Source of the DNA: Rhexocercosporidium sp. MPI-PUGE-AT-0058
Taxonomy: Eukaryota > Ascomycota > Leotiomycetes > Helotiales
NCBI GenBank assembly: GCA_020746875.1
Contig: JAGTJL010000014.1
Coordinates: 1,178,001-1,242,000 of the forward strand
Length of the DNA: 64,000 nucleotides
Direction: 5' to 3'
In this document: one piece after another, positions 1-11,475 of the stretch
Numbering within the stretch: the stretch's first letter is position 1
Layout of the letters: every line of letters starts with the position of its first letter
The notes under the pieces: model-generated
Told to the model about the DNA's origin: nothing
What the model saw: the letters and a program-made list of their open reading frames with translations, nothing else
Database searches by the model: none
Program-made: the position numbers and the translations under genes

Positions 1-1654
1 TGCGCTAGTAGATATGCCAGATACGCCCAAAAGCAGTTCAATCCCCGGTTGATCCAATCCGACTAAGCGTCAAGACGCTGGTATGTAGCTCATGTTAGAT
101 TTTCTAGCAATACAGTCAACGTGGTTTATGAAGACCCTACTCATATCAAGAACCCGATCACTTTTCACGATTATATAGCCAACTAGTTTTGAGACCGGCT
201 TTTACAACAATTATAAATGTCTACTCAAACCCCAAGGATCCCGAGTGATCTCAGCTATTGAGGCTATTCAGTCATCTAAAAGCAAAGTCGTCGTATGTTA
301 GCAAAAATCTGTAATGTACTTTACCCTATCCTACACCTACCGATAGAATGAATTTGCGGTACTACTCCACCAGGGGGTGCAGGATTTCGTGGGACTATAA
401 CCGAGAACTCCATCAACTTCAAGAAGTAATTAAAACCACAACTTTTAATAACATCTTTCAAAAATAGGATTTCGAATATTAAATATAAACCTTTAAAATC
501 TTGTAACAATAGTTTCTTTTTATTTACGTTATATCTTGTGTAAATTGTGTTTAAAAATAATAACTTTTTGCTTTTTAAATTTCTTTAATTAATAAATACT
601 TATAATCACAAGTCTTAAATTAACAAGTAGAACTTTAATTTCAAAGTATTAAGTATTTATTTCTTTAATTTTAAGTCTTTTTATTATTAGGTGGTTATTT
701 AATAAAGTCCTGAAAAGTCTAATTTTTGGTGGGGTTTCCGATTCTGTCCCACGAATTCCTGCACCCCCTGGTGCTCGTCGTGATCGCCAACTAGCAAAAT
801 ATAAATTAACTAAACTAGAACAGTAAGTCATTATTCAACCTTCACTTGGCTTAGATTCATGAGGGGTTGTACCCGGCTGTCAGAAAGGACAGCACTTCAG
901 AGCCAGCAATGCCTAGGCCAGCCAGTAGTTCAGAATTTTTCGCCCTAAAGCACTGTTGAGACGAGTATCTGTTTCAAAATCCCCACGTAGTAGATACACC
1001 ATAACAAACTCCAGACTATCTCTACAAATCCATCCTATACATTAATATATCCCCAGCAAGAAAAAAGGGCAGCATAATTGGGCTATCACCTATGAGAGCG
1101 GCGGAGGTTCTGGTCTTTCGGGCACGGAGAAGAGTACTATGTAAAGAGTAGACGAGCCACGGTATGAAGGAGCAGGTGAAGAAGCTCTTCTCTTTAACAG
1201 AGAGAGACTTCTGGTTTCAATGTCAATGAGGATTAGATGGATTATAGTTGTGGTGCTTGAAGGGTTGAGAATGTGAGAAATGGGAAGACGAGTTTTTGTT
1301 GAAGGAGGAGATTGATAGAAAAGGGCGCGAATATGTATGAGGCTGAGTCTAACTTAGGAGGAAACGAAACATTTCTTGGAATCTATTCGAATATATATCT
1401 GCGAAGGTCCAAGACCGATTGCAAATCTTCTGGACTTGAATAGAAGTTGATGAGCAGTCAGAGACGGGAAGATAATATTGAAACTTGATAACGACGGGAC
1501 AAGTCTGAAGATAAAGAAATCCCATACATTTAATCCCACACACTCTCTCTCTTTCTCTTTCTCCAGCATTCCCTCCCTCCTTCCATTCACTCCTCATCGT
1601 CTAAATTCTGCTCCGTTCAGATAAACCATTCCCCTAGCACGAAAACCAATCGAT
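1..1654. other. AT-rich gene-poor stretch downstream of the subtilase
   Basis: No coding region can be supported here. Bases about 420-700 are strongly AT-rich, with runs of A and T, as in decayed (RIP-like) fungal repeats. The stretch contains the inverted repeat listed separately and a pyrimidine-rich CT tract near 1540-1580. The short open frames look accidental. Confidence 0.6.
369..772. repeat. 27-bp near-perfect inverted repeat around an AT-rich core
   Basis: Bases 369-395 (core cagggggtgcagga) match the reverse complement of 746-772 at 26 of 27 positions; the only mismatch I see is in the aggattt/aggaatt part. Similarity seems to continue weakly outside and inside the arms. The roughly 350 bp between the arms is very AT-rich. 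This looks like a small terminal-inverted-repeat element or a decayed palindromic repeat. I see no clear target duplication and no transposase. Confidence 0.55.
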
Positions 1655-4394
1655 CTATTTTGCGCCACCCCATCGAGCTACAGTACCACACCGTTAGCGA
1701 AGAGTTCCACCAACAACCATAACAAACCTCATGCGGAGTAATTTAACAAAACCACTTACATTCGTCCCAAAGCTGCCCAACATACGGAACTGTGAACACA
1801 TCATTATTATTCGTCACCGTAATAAAGCCTGTATACATCGGCAGCAACAGATCAACAGCATCATCACCCCAAGTAGCCGGATCCGGAACTGGTGCCACAA
1901 TATCCACAAATACCATTTTGCTCCCACCGCCACCGATAGTGACTTCAGAAGTAGGGAACCTGGCAGAGCCGTAGAATGGGTACATATTATTGTACGTCTC
2001 TTCCTTCCACCAGAGATTCTGCATCATAGCCGCAGGAGTGTGGGAGAACTTGTATGTCTTGATGCGCGAGGAGAGGTTAGAGATCGTGAAGTTCAGACGG
2101 GCGATATTGTTCCATGTCGTGTAGTCTTTTGAAAGACCGGCGCTGAGTTGAGTTGGCGTGATGACAGATTCATACGCGAGGGCATTCTGCACGTTGAGGA
2201 GACCGGCGCCTTGGTGCACGGCGGAGGACTTGATGTTCTTGTTGTAATACCATGGTAGTGTCTTCCCGGTATTCTGCATTAGTGAGTAGATTTGAGGGAC
2301 GCTGAGTTTGGGTTTTTGGGATTTTATTAGAGCGTAGGCGCCGGCCATGTAGGGCGTCGCCATTGACGTGCCTGAGATGATGGTGTAGCCGTTGTACGTG
2401 AGAGGCCATGTGGAGAGGATGTTGCCACCAGGTGCTGAGAGTTGAGGCTTGAGATTCAGTTGAAGGGTTGGGCCGATCGATGAGAAGTTGCTCATGGTCC
2501 TGGGGGTCGATGCAACGACACTCTTGGCGGCATGATCTGTCGAGTTGAGAAATATTTTGTATTGGAAGGGCATTTTGCCGAAGCTGCTCAATAGCGTTTT
2601 AGAGTCTTGGACTGTGAGACTGATGGGCTCGAGTGGCCACTCTGCCGGGTCACCACTGTTGTACTCTTTGCCCCAGAACGGATCTTCTTCTTCTGTGGTA
2701 AATTGGAGAAAGTACTTGTATCCCAAACCTGCTGCAACTTCTGCTTTGCTCGCTGGGCTCTGGAAATTGGAACCAGTATCAGCATTTATTGATGCAATCC
2801 TTGGTTTCCCCTCCGGTAAAAAGATTCGAGAAACGATTCAGACGTGAAGGGGACTTACATGACTACCGTAGAGAGTGGCAAGAATGACTGTAGCTGGATC
2901 AATACCCAGAGCGGTAAGATTGGCTGCCGCTTGTTCATAATCCTCGATATATGGGCCAGTCTGCCAGAATGGATCCGCACCATAGTGCATGACCTGTACA
3001 GTGAGTCCCTCAGATGGTGACTGCTGGGGAAGATGAGCAGAATATCGTAGGTGGCGACCGTTTGAGTCAGTGAGTTGATAAGTCAGGGGAAATTTCTCAT
3101 TATCGACTGATCCCACAGCGAAAATGCTGGAGCTGATGGCTGGAGATGAAGGACTCATCAAGCCCCAGCTACCACTGTTGCCAGTAGCGGCAAACATTGC
3201 GATGCCTTTTGCAAGCAGATTATCGGCAATCACAGAATAGGGATTAGTGTCTTCGTCGGGCCAAACTTGTCCGAAGGACATGCTGATAACATCAACACCA
3301 TCCGAACCAGCCTTGAGAAGTGCTTTCATGATGATATCATCATCGGCACCTCCTTCACAGCCAAAAATGCGATACATTCCTTCGTCTGTGTTAGAAATAT
3401 CTGGAAAAGCGAAGTGAATACTCACCAAGCGTAGCCTCAGGGGCAACACCAACAAGACCAAAGCCAGTCCCTGGTTGATCTAACATTGCAACAATACCTT
3501 CGAAATATTAAATCGCGCATTGCAAGTGACACATTATACAACTTACCTGAGACGTGCGATCCATGACCGCCAGTCACGCATGTAACTAACGGATCGGGTT
3601 TCTCAACGGCTGGAATGCCATAGTCCGGATTGTAATCATCGCCAGCGAAATCGTAACCTGTCAGTCATGTTAGCATCATTCCGACAATGGCTCCAGAACG
3701 GAACTTGACTTGTAGGTACTAGTCAAGAGTACTTACCAAAAGCAATCTTGCAACCCTCACCAAAGCATCCACCAAGAGATGGATGTCTGTAATCCACACC
3801 AGTGTCGATAATACCGATTTTAATTTTCTTTCCTCTGATACCAGCAGCATGAACTTTGTCAACGCCAGTCATTGTATGGGGTCGATTGACATCCAGCTCG
3901 CCCGTCACATATGGAAGAGGGCTGTCAGCCCTGGCTACATTCGCTGCTCTCTTTTTGTAGTCACGTGGAAGAGCAGCTGAGGGAGCCGGTACTGTTTTGA
4001 CAGGCCAAACTGCAGCAACATTCTTCAGATCCTTGAGAGCTTGAACGTCCCCCTCGTGGATATTCAAAGACAGGCCGACGAAGACGGACTCTTCAGAGAA
4101 AGTCTCGCGGACAGAGTAATCAAGACCTGCGTCTTGTCTCGCTATCAAGTGGAACTCGTTGTGGAGGTCGGCTGCTCGTCTGGCGAGAGAACCTTTTGTT
4201 TCGAGCTGGACGATGTAGGCGCCGGCGACGACTTTTGGTTGAGGTTTGCCAGCGGATTTCTTGGACTCCGCAGACAAGGGCGCTACAGCGTCTGCCTTGC
4301 GGGAGATTGGGCCTGGGAGAAACGACGTTGGGTTACTAAAAACATTCGCGGCTAGCAGTGCCGCTGCAAGGAGGAGGACTTTCTTTGCGATCAT
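1655..4394 (-). CDS. Secreted subtilisin-like serine protease (S8, C5a-peptidase/Vpr type)
   Basis: Six exons close one frame: 4394-3737, 3657-3547, 3497-3426, 3379-2859, 2759-1760 and 1677-1655, giving about 794 aa. A signal peptide (residues 1-20, AAALLAANVFS) is followed by an I9-like propeptide (about 57-135). The subtilase domain has Asp197 in IIDTGVD, His251 in GGHGSHVSG and Ser586 in SGTSMATP. A segment before 455 fits the PA insertion of this subfamily, and about 620-750 fits an Fn3-like domain. The enzyme should act outside the cell on protein substrates. The start is the ATG directly before the signal peptide; other ATGs in the same frame lie further upstream but would bury it. The last exon (8 residues, ending GGAK) is my best splice choice. 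It makes the protein shorter at the C-terminus than I expect for the family, so the 3' end may be truncated or wrong. Internal exons are well supported by conserved motifs across each junction. Confidence 0.88.
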
Positions 4395-4477
4395 GGTGGG
4401 TAGATGAGGGTAGTATTTGAGTGTGTATGGAGTTGATGGCTCCCACTTTCTGATCGATGGGGGAATATTATTCTCGA

Positions 4478-4484
4478 CTTTATA
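4478..4484 (-). promoter_or_regulatory. TATA-like element of the subtilase gene
   Basis: On the minus strand TATAAAG lies 84 bp upstream of the chosen ATG at 4394. The position is compatible with a core promoter and argues for that start rather than an upstream in-frame ATG. No other element was identified. Confidence 0.35.
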
Positions 4485-4494
4485 CTGAGACACA

Positions 4495-7400
4495 GATGCA
4501 CTGAAAGCATGTTGGACTCAAATTTGAGAAAGCTGTCGGCGAAACTGATAACGTGAACAATTTTCGAGCTTCCTGATCTGACCGTCAGCAGGATAGATGG
4601 CAGCAAAAATCTGGTATCTTTCGTATAGAGTGGGATGTCCTTCTTGTTTCTGGAGGTGTTGGAGGTTGCAGAGAATAGTTCGGTGAGACTATCATGTTGG
4701 TATTGGCAGACTTTTTGGATTCAACTTCCTCATTCATCAAGAATTGCGAGGTCAAGGACCTTCTCTGCATGCAGATGAGATCTATTGATGCATCGTGGCG
4801 TTTTTGAAATGCAGTAGGTCGTGGTGTTTCCTGACATTGTTTGGTAAGACCACTAGCACGATTTTCAACTAAGGTTGTCTAGTCATACTGACGCACTTGC
4901 ATATCTTCGTGTGGATGGTTGGCCGCGCTCGTTCGTATGATCGTGAGACTGGGGTAGATGTGGGTCTGCGCCATAGGAACATGAACTGGACAAAATAGCT
5001 CTTGAATGGTTATTTTCTCACCCCACCCCCGATTCAGGCTTTGCAAGTACCACTGTACTTGTGGAAAGAGTCCTCTTCTCATACTCAACAATTGGATGGT
5101 TCAAAATATTCTCAACATTCAGCAGTGAACCTCACCGATGTCTTGTAGAAGATTACCGGGGATACGGAGGTACCGGCGATGATTTCGAGGGGTCAGTTGA
5201 ACCGCTCGACACGAATGAAGTACCCTCCTGGTCTGAGCGGCCACGCTAGAGATCAAAGGACAAATGCCATCAGTTATTGACTGTTGTGTAACACTAAGAA
5301 AGTAGTCCCTATCTCAAGCATCGGTACATCATAAATGAAGCAGCCCACTTGGGTGTTTGTATTCGCCCGAACCAGCAACAATAAATTGCGCATGCCGACG
5401 CCGCTGGGACACAAGTCTTTCATCGCCTACCCCCACGCACGAAAGGCGATGATGATGATGATCTCTGGATAAAATGAGAGTTCACGGCACGTTAAGGTAC
5501 CATTCGGACCCTTCCTGACGACACGGCACTACTGAGGGGTCGACGTCTGCTGAGAACGTAGGGGAAGCCAAAGACTCAACATTCTAGAAGAAGTCAAAGG
5601 CTTCCTTCCTTTGATCTTATCAGCGGTACTCTCGTATTGTATACATCAGTAAGCAAGTGTGATTGCAGTGTTGGATTGGTGGTCAGGGACATGTGGTCGA
5701 TGGGGACGATGCGATAAGAAAGACGGCAGGGGGAACGTAGTCATTTAAGCTTCCTCTTTAAGCTGGAGCTAGGGACTAAGCGAATGTTTTCGCATGTGTT
5801 CCGGGCACATGGGCCTCCTTTCTGCGAGTTGCCAAGCCTTATGTATATCAAATAGGAAGGACGACAGAAGAATCCAATATTCCGAATTCTTGGCTCGTGA
5901 CGATTACTCGGAGACGAGGTTCCAGGTCGAAGAAATTCCCCGATATTGCATAGCTGTCTTGGTGCTGTCACGTGCACTGTCTAGATATCGTTACTAGGTA
6001 GGTAGTACGACCAGTAATATCCTATGCGAGGAGTTGCAACGTAACTACAAGCTCTCGTCGACTACGCGATGAACAGAGCACATGGCTTAGTACCTATGGG
6101 TCTGTTGCTCATGCCTATGCAAGGCGATGGAAGTCGTGTACGACGGTGCCCAAAAGTGAACCTTGGTCGATCTAGGTTGGTATGAGACACTGCAACCAAA
6201 AGAAAAAGACGGTAGCAAGAATGAAGATGAATTGAAGGGTTTTCATTGGGTTGCTGCATTGCCGGTTTCTATACAAGTGGATTGCAGAGCACGGAGCGTC
6301 GTATGAAATTGCTTGTATTTTTTGCTAGACCAGAGGTTGGCGCTCAACACCTTATGCTTGTCTAAGTTTCTGCTTCGGCGATATACTATTAGGCGCGCTC
6401 CTTGACTTTTCCATAGAGATCAGGGGCATTACTATCCTTAACTACATAATATGTAGAAGAGGCTCATTCTAAAGTTGATCTTGGGTGATTCACGACATGT
6501 GCCAAGTCGCCGACGTCTGTGGGTCAAAACACTACGGAGAGCACCAAGAGTAGTCCGCAAGAAGACTTTGATGTCAATAGAGAGTATCTCATGTCGTGTA
6601 GCGTCCGTGTATTTCGTACGTGACTCCTGCTGTCTCATTGAGTGATGGCATACTTGAGAAGTGTAGAAACAATATCAACACAATGTCAACAGAGCTGGTG
6701 AGCTGAAGCGGGATAAGATTGATAGAATGCAAGGTTCCATATCGTAAGATCAATGATTGTAAGATTGTATGATTGCACATGATTGAAACGTGTGACAGTC
6801 ATGATATGTTCGATATTTCAGGCAAGTTTGCTATTTGTACCAAACCTTGACCATGCAGATGAAACAATATCTGAAGTGAGTCGACATCTTAGTATCGCTG
6901 GGCTTTACCTGTATGGTTGTCAGTCAGTTGAAAGACTTTCGATTGACTAAGCTAAAGTTTGAATATTCTTTGAGGTAATCAACTTCTCAGCACTAAGTCA
7001 TCATTGTTGTTGATGCTGCTCGATTAATAATAGTGCCCTGGTGCTCCAGTTCAGGTAACATGGACGTAGAGGGCTCCTGAAGCTTCACGTGAAGCTTATG
7101 AGACTGCTGGAATCATTCACCAACTACCATAGGATCGAGGGCGCCGAGACTATCATCGGCACGTTGATTTGTCTCAATTTACTCTCTGTCATATGTTCTT
7201 TGTCCTGCGGCAATCACGTGTGAGCTTACATTAGCTAGAGGAGGTGGTCTTGGGAGAATGTTGTTCCTTCCGAGAACTCTTTTGTTCATTTCTTTATCAG
7301 CCTTGGTAAAATTTCCATCGGAGGGATATTTGTATTTCGAGACTCGAAACTCTCTTTGTTCTGTACTAAATACTAACACCTATCTCGCTCTCATTCCGGT

Positions 7401-8170
7401 GTTGCGGCACAGTGCATCGTGCACTGTGCATGCGCCTTGTTTTGGTGGGAATTCCGTGGCTTTTCCTTTTTCTCACATCAGACACTCCTTGCTAAAGAAT
7501 AGTTTGAGATTTCAAATTTCGCCACATGGTGTAGAATACCGAGCTCAAATTCCATTGTTGCCGATTGATGATCGCTGAATTTTGGAAAGATGGGCAGTGG
7601 CAGAGCTGACACAACATCTATTTAACCCAGAACTCCGAAATCTGGAATCCTTCTATCATCCGATGGAGAAACGCCGCAACATTTGTCTATGCAGCCAAGT
7701 ATTACGAGTGGCTGGTTGGTCCAATCGTGCTTGCTCCAATCAAGTGTTGGTGGGATTCCGCACTGCCCACCTCATCCTGCGGCTCTGCCCCCAATCATCT
7801 CCTATTCCGGAGTGGAAAACAATGAACGGGATCAGCAATTGTTCAGAGCTGCAAACAGGTCCCTGGTCAATCAGTGGACCGAGGATCTGGTCAGCCTAGT
7901 CGTTCTAAGCTCGGTTTTTTGTATCTGTAGCGCAGCCTCCTAGGATGCTGGGAATTACGGCATGATTTCTATTTTTGGTAGTTTGAGAAACCTGCTTCGT
8001 TATGAGCAATCTTACTTATGTTACTTTGTTCCTTCGATTCTATATGTTTTAGATGTCTCAAAGAAATCTCTTGGGGACTTTTCAGCTCATAGTACATTTT
8101 CTCGGGATCACTTTCGTTAAAATACGGACGTTTCGCTTCAGACTGCACCACTTACCATCAAAACAAAGCT
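4495..8170. other. Long gene-poor intergenic region
   Basis: Roughly 3.7 kb without a supportable gene. Open frames are below 110 codons, scattered over both strands and without recognisable motifs or splice continuity. A GAT microsatellite lies near 5450. A possible decayed coding segment at 7582-7943 is listed separately. I found no convincing tRNA or repeat pair. Confidence 0.5.
7582..7943 (+). pseudogene. Possible remnant of an unknown membrane-protein gene
   Basis: Two overlapping frames each contain protein-like stretches. One has CWWDSALPTSS-type text after a hydrophobic WLVGPIVLAP segment. Another has NERDQQLFRAANRSLVNQW followed by a hydrophobic run and a stop at 7941. The switch between frames suggests a decayed exon rather than a working gene. 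I do not recognise the family with certainty, and the segment may be non-coding. Confidence 0.2.
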
Positions 8171-8181
8171 TGTATTATATA
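8171..8181 (+). promoter_or_regulatory. TATA-like element upstream of the cysteine-rich membrane protein
   Basis: The sequence tattatatac lies about 65-70 bp before the ATG at 8243. It is a plausible core promoter by position and composition only. Confidence 0.25.
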
Positions 8182-8242
8182 CACATCAATCAATTTGAAC
8201 CATTTCCGCCTTCGACTTTGGTTGTCCCTTTACCATCCCACT

Positions 8243-9556
8243 ATGTCAAAGACGGAGAAGGGAATCTGTCCTGTCGGTGGAGACTGGTTAGTATAGTAAT
8301 TCACCATTCGACCCTGTTACTGACGGCTTTCTAAAGGTATACATGCACAGCTCAATCGCCAACTTTCTTTGGTTGCTGCACCAGTAATCCATGCCGTGGA
8401 GACAACACAGGCTGTCCCGCTTCCGGCCTTCGAGCCGCTGGCATAGGGAGCGGAACGAATGCAGACGGGACCGTGAACGGAACCTACTGGCCCAACACGC
8501 AATGTACAAAAGGGCAGTGGTGGACATGCGATGTTCCTCAAGAGCCTACATTTCAAGGCTGCTGTGATGTCAATCCTTGTAATGGAGTTGGATGTCCAGC
8601 TGGCTCTCTTCAACAAGCAGCTTTCAGAACAGTCCCTGCTACCACGGCTACATCTTCCTCGGCAACTCAGAGACCCAGCTCGAGTCCTAACACGAACTCC
8701 TCAGGCGATTCGAATCCCAACATTGGAGCCATCGCCGGAGGTGTCGCTGGTGGTGTCGTGATATTGATTGTCGGTCTCGTGATACTGTGGATGTGTCGCA
8801 GACGTCGACAAAAGAATCCCACTATGCCAAGTTCATCACTAGAAGGATCGAATGGTGGTTTCAAAAGCCCTGCGGGTGTCTCTGGTCAATCGCAGACCAA
8901 AGAATCTAAAGCACATAAATCAAGTGCGTCACCAGCTAGAGAACCTTCCTATCCGTCCTTTGCAGACTCGAGTCGAGGTCAAAATATGCTGACAAATGTT
9001 CCGCGTAGCTCGATATTCTCTACTCGGAATTCCTTTGTCTTTAAAATACCTACCTGCCTCTATGAGTTCACCTCCCGTGAGCCCTGGTCCACCACCGTAT
9101 CAGACCCCGCAACAGTCTCAAAATCCGAATATCCACGAGATAGACTCAACTCATCTCCATGAGGTCGAAGGCATGCTTCATTCCAGTGCTGCAGTTCAAG
9201 CTTTACACAGCAGACCAATTTCCCACGAACTGGAAAGCCCCATTGTGCACTCCGCTCACAGAAGCGGCGAACGACTGGAAGAACTGCTAACCTCAGCTGG
9301 AGATGACAGGTGGAGTTCGAGAAAGTCGACAGTTATTGCAAGTGTGGAGATTGGAGATGGAAGTCCAGGGAGCAATGCAAATCCTCCTGTTAGTACGTTG
9401 CTTGGTTCCAATGCCGGTGGACGAGACGGGAGAGGAAGCCACTACAACCCTCGAAGTAGTACACTCACACCCGTCAGCAGGACGGAGAGTTCACACGCAA
9501 GCAACAACAGACCCGAAGGTATAGATAGCTATGTGAGCTGGCAGAGTATTTCATAA
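8243..9556 (+). CDS. Cysteine-rich single-pass membrane protein (wall sensor-like)
   Basis: Exon 1 (8243-8286) joins exon 2 at 8337 through a 50-nt intron. The N-terminus then carries two cysteine-rich repeats of the form WYTC...FFGCC..NPC and WWTC...FQGCC..NPC. A Ser/Thr-rich stalk, a glycine-rich transmembrane helix (IGAIAGG...VILW) and an RRRRQK stop-transfer patch follow. The cytoplasmic tail is Pro/Ser-rich (SPPVSPGPPPY). The architecture resembles fungal surface sensors or Mid2-like proteins, but no exact family was recognised. The reading frame changes between 8923 and 9060. The best splice is an 85-nt intron, 8924-9008 (donor GTGCGT, branch CTGAC, acceptor CGTAG), which closes a 392-aa frame. 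A 31-nt intron at 8978-9008 or a one-base indel would also restore it. The extracellular part is secure; the tail model is not. Confidence 0.68.
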
Positions 9557-9768
9557 TCACTCGCATGCCGCTACGCAATTCGAAGAGTTCAAGTTTCATT
9601 TAATGTTACGGAAAACCGATACGCAACACTCCTCAACTTATGTGCTTTCAAATTGAAATTGATCGCCTCTGCGTTAATTTTCTGTTAGCCATTTAGCCTC
9701 TTCTCACGAAGTCACCTATCGTTGAATGCCCTTCGCCCACAGAGCCTTACTAGTCAAGAATTTGTCCT

Positions 9769-10357
9769 TTACTGTTCAGCTGACATCTCAAACACCTTTT
9801 CAAGGCACCAACTTAGCAGCAACCATCCAGGAAACAGCCAAGTACCCCAGGATATAGCGGAGGCTGCATCGCCACACCAGAACTTGCCGTTACTTCCCTT
9901 TTCGACAGCTGCGACGACCTTCGTAGCCCACGCCTCCGAGCTAATAGCGTGTTCCGCTAACCCACCATCGCCCAAGTCACAAATGTCTTTTCCGACTTTT
10001 GCATAGTACGAGTCCTCTGATGCAATCCCTGTTGGCATGTTCTTGAAAACATGACTCCTGACAGATCCGGTCACAACTGTAAGAATCCTGACACCGAGAG
10101 GAGCTAACTCGAGATGCCATGTCTCGCTGCCTACTTTCAGGGCCTCCTTCAATGGCTGAGGGGATTGAAGTCGAGGAAAGGTCGTCTAAAGTTATGATGG
10201 TGACACCGGATAGTGAAATGAGGTAGTAAGGGGTTTTACTGTGGTTTCGGAGAGTTGCGAAGACGTGGAAGTTTTTCTTGAGGAAGGCTTCGAGGAGCGC
10301 GGAGCCAAGGTCGCCAGTTGAACAGCCAGTAATGACTGTTTTGTGAGGGGAAGTCAT
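9769..10357 (-). pseudogene. Broken short-chain dehydrogenase (Ayr1-like) with its active site deleted
   Basis: From the ATG at 10357 the protein begins like a classical SDR: a beta strand, a Rossmann motif (TGCSTGDLGSAL) and an FATLRN segment. After about 70 residues the frame is lost near 10150-10165. Similarity resumes in another frame at the C-terminal part (LELAPLGVRILTVVTG, then a hydrophobic tail) and ends at the stop at 9769. The NNAG motif and the catalytic Ser-Tyr-Lys block (YxxxK) are absent, so roughly 90-100 codons are missing. Ayr1-type enzymes reduce 1-acyl-dihydroxyacetone phosphate; this copy cannot be catalytic. It lies between the cysteine-rich membrane protein and the MFS exporter. 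Confidence 0.82.
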
Positions 10358-11475
10358 TGCAGTCGTCTAGATATAGGAGAAATGAAAATGTCTTTGAGTT
10401 CGTAGCCACCGTATTGGAGGAATATTTCCAGGAAGTCTTATTTAAGTTTGGGTCAGGTGAGAGTACCAGCTCACTGGATATCGGATTGAGGTCTAGATAG
10501 AAGCAAATGTTAGGTACAAAAACATCATTTCGACGGATGAATTGTGAGATATATACAAATATCTATGTTCTGATTCATTGTCAGGATATCCTGGATTTCG
10601 CCTGTACCAAGATCTTGGAATTCATCCACTCCACGGGGAATGGATGGCTCGGTTGCAGCTCGCGACATCTGATTGGATCCCGATATACGAGCATCAACAA
10701 ACCCTGCTCAAGAGGGTATGCAGCCTTCAACTACCGGGCTCAAGAGCCTCAAGCCCCTCTTAGCCTACAAATCCAGCACTTGTCGCATTTACGTTTGCAT
10801 CGTACATATGCAACCATTGGTGCAGAAACAGGCGATTGACCGAATCGGTAGCAGATCACATGACAAGTCTGTACTTCCATCCTTCTTTGTTCAGCTCGCG
10901 TAGGGTTGTCTAGATAAAACAATACCTGGATTGAAACACTCAAATCAGTGGGACTTCGCTTGCTGAGATCATCGTGAGCATAGCTCCTGCGATCAGTAGG
11001 AAACTAGGAATTTTGGGAACTCTTGACCTGAGTCACCGCTGGCAGTCTTCGAAGCAGCTATTGTCCGCAAGTAGACCTTCGGCCTTGAAACAAAGCCTAA
11101 AACCCTTCTTTGAACTGCGATACTAAATAACAATATCTCAGTGGTTTCCCCATCACGAACGGCAGATGCGGTATTTCTTTGCCAGATTGGGAAGAATCCC
11201 GAACTCCGTGATGTTTCAATCTACTCCGATAAAGATAGCATTCAGACTTCCTGAACGCCGCCTCAATCCCGTGCTGAATGTCAGCGTGCATCTTGGCACG
11301 CCAGGGACAGCCAAAATCCCCGCATCGTTGCCGCTTGACTCAGAAATAAAAAGTGGGATCAAGGGCGCAAAGAGACCTGCTCGAAAATTGGGTCATATTC
11401 CACCCATCATTCGCTTTTCTCTCTCTCTTCCTTTCAACCTTTTGTTCCAAGTATATCCTCAATTTCGTTCTAAAG
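10358..11475. other. Intergenic region upstream of the MFS exporter
   Basis: About 1.1 kb without a supportable gene. The last 90 bases are pyrimidine-rich (cttttctctctctc...), as is common just before fungal start codons. No clear TATA box or paired operator-like sequence was found. Confidence 0.4.

Noticed and set aside
1731..2132. Plus-strand 133-codon open frame opposite the subtilase
   Set aside because: It lies antisense to a well-supported exon with conserved catalytic text and has no motif of its own.
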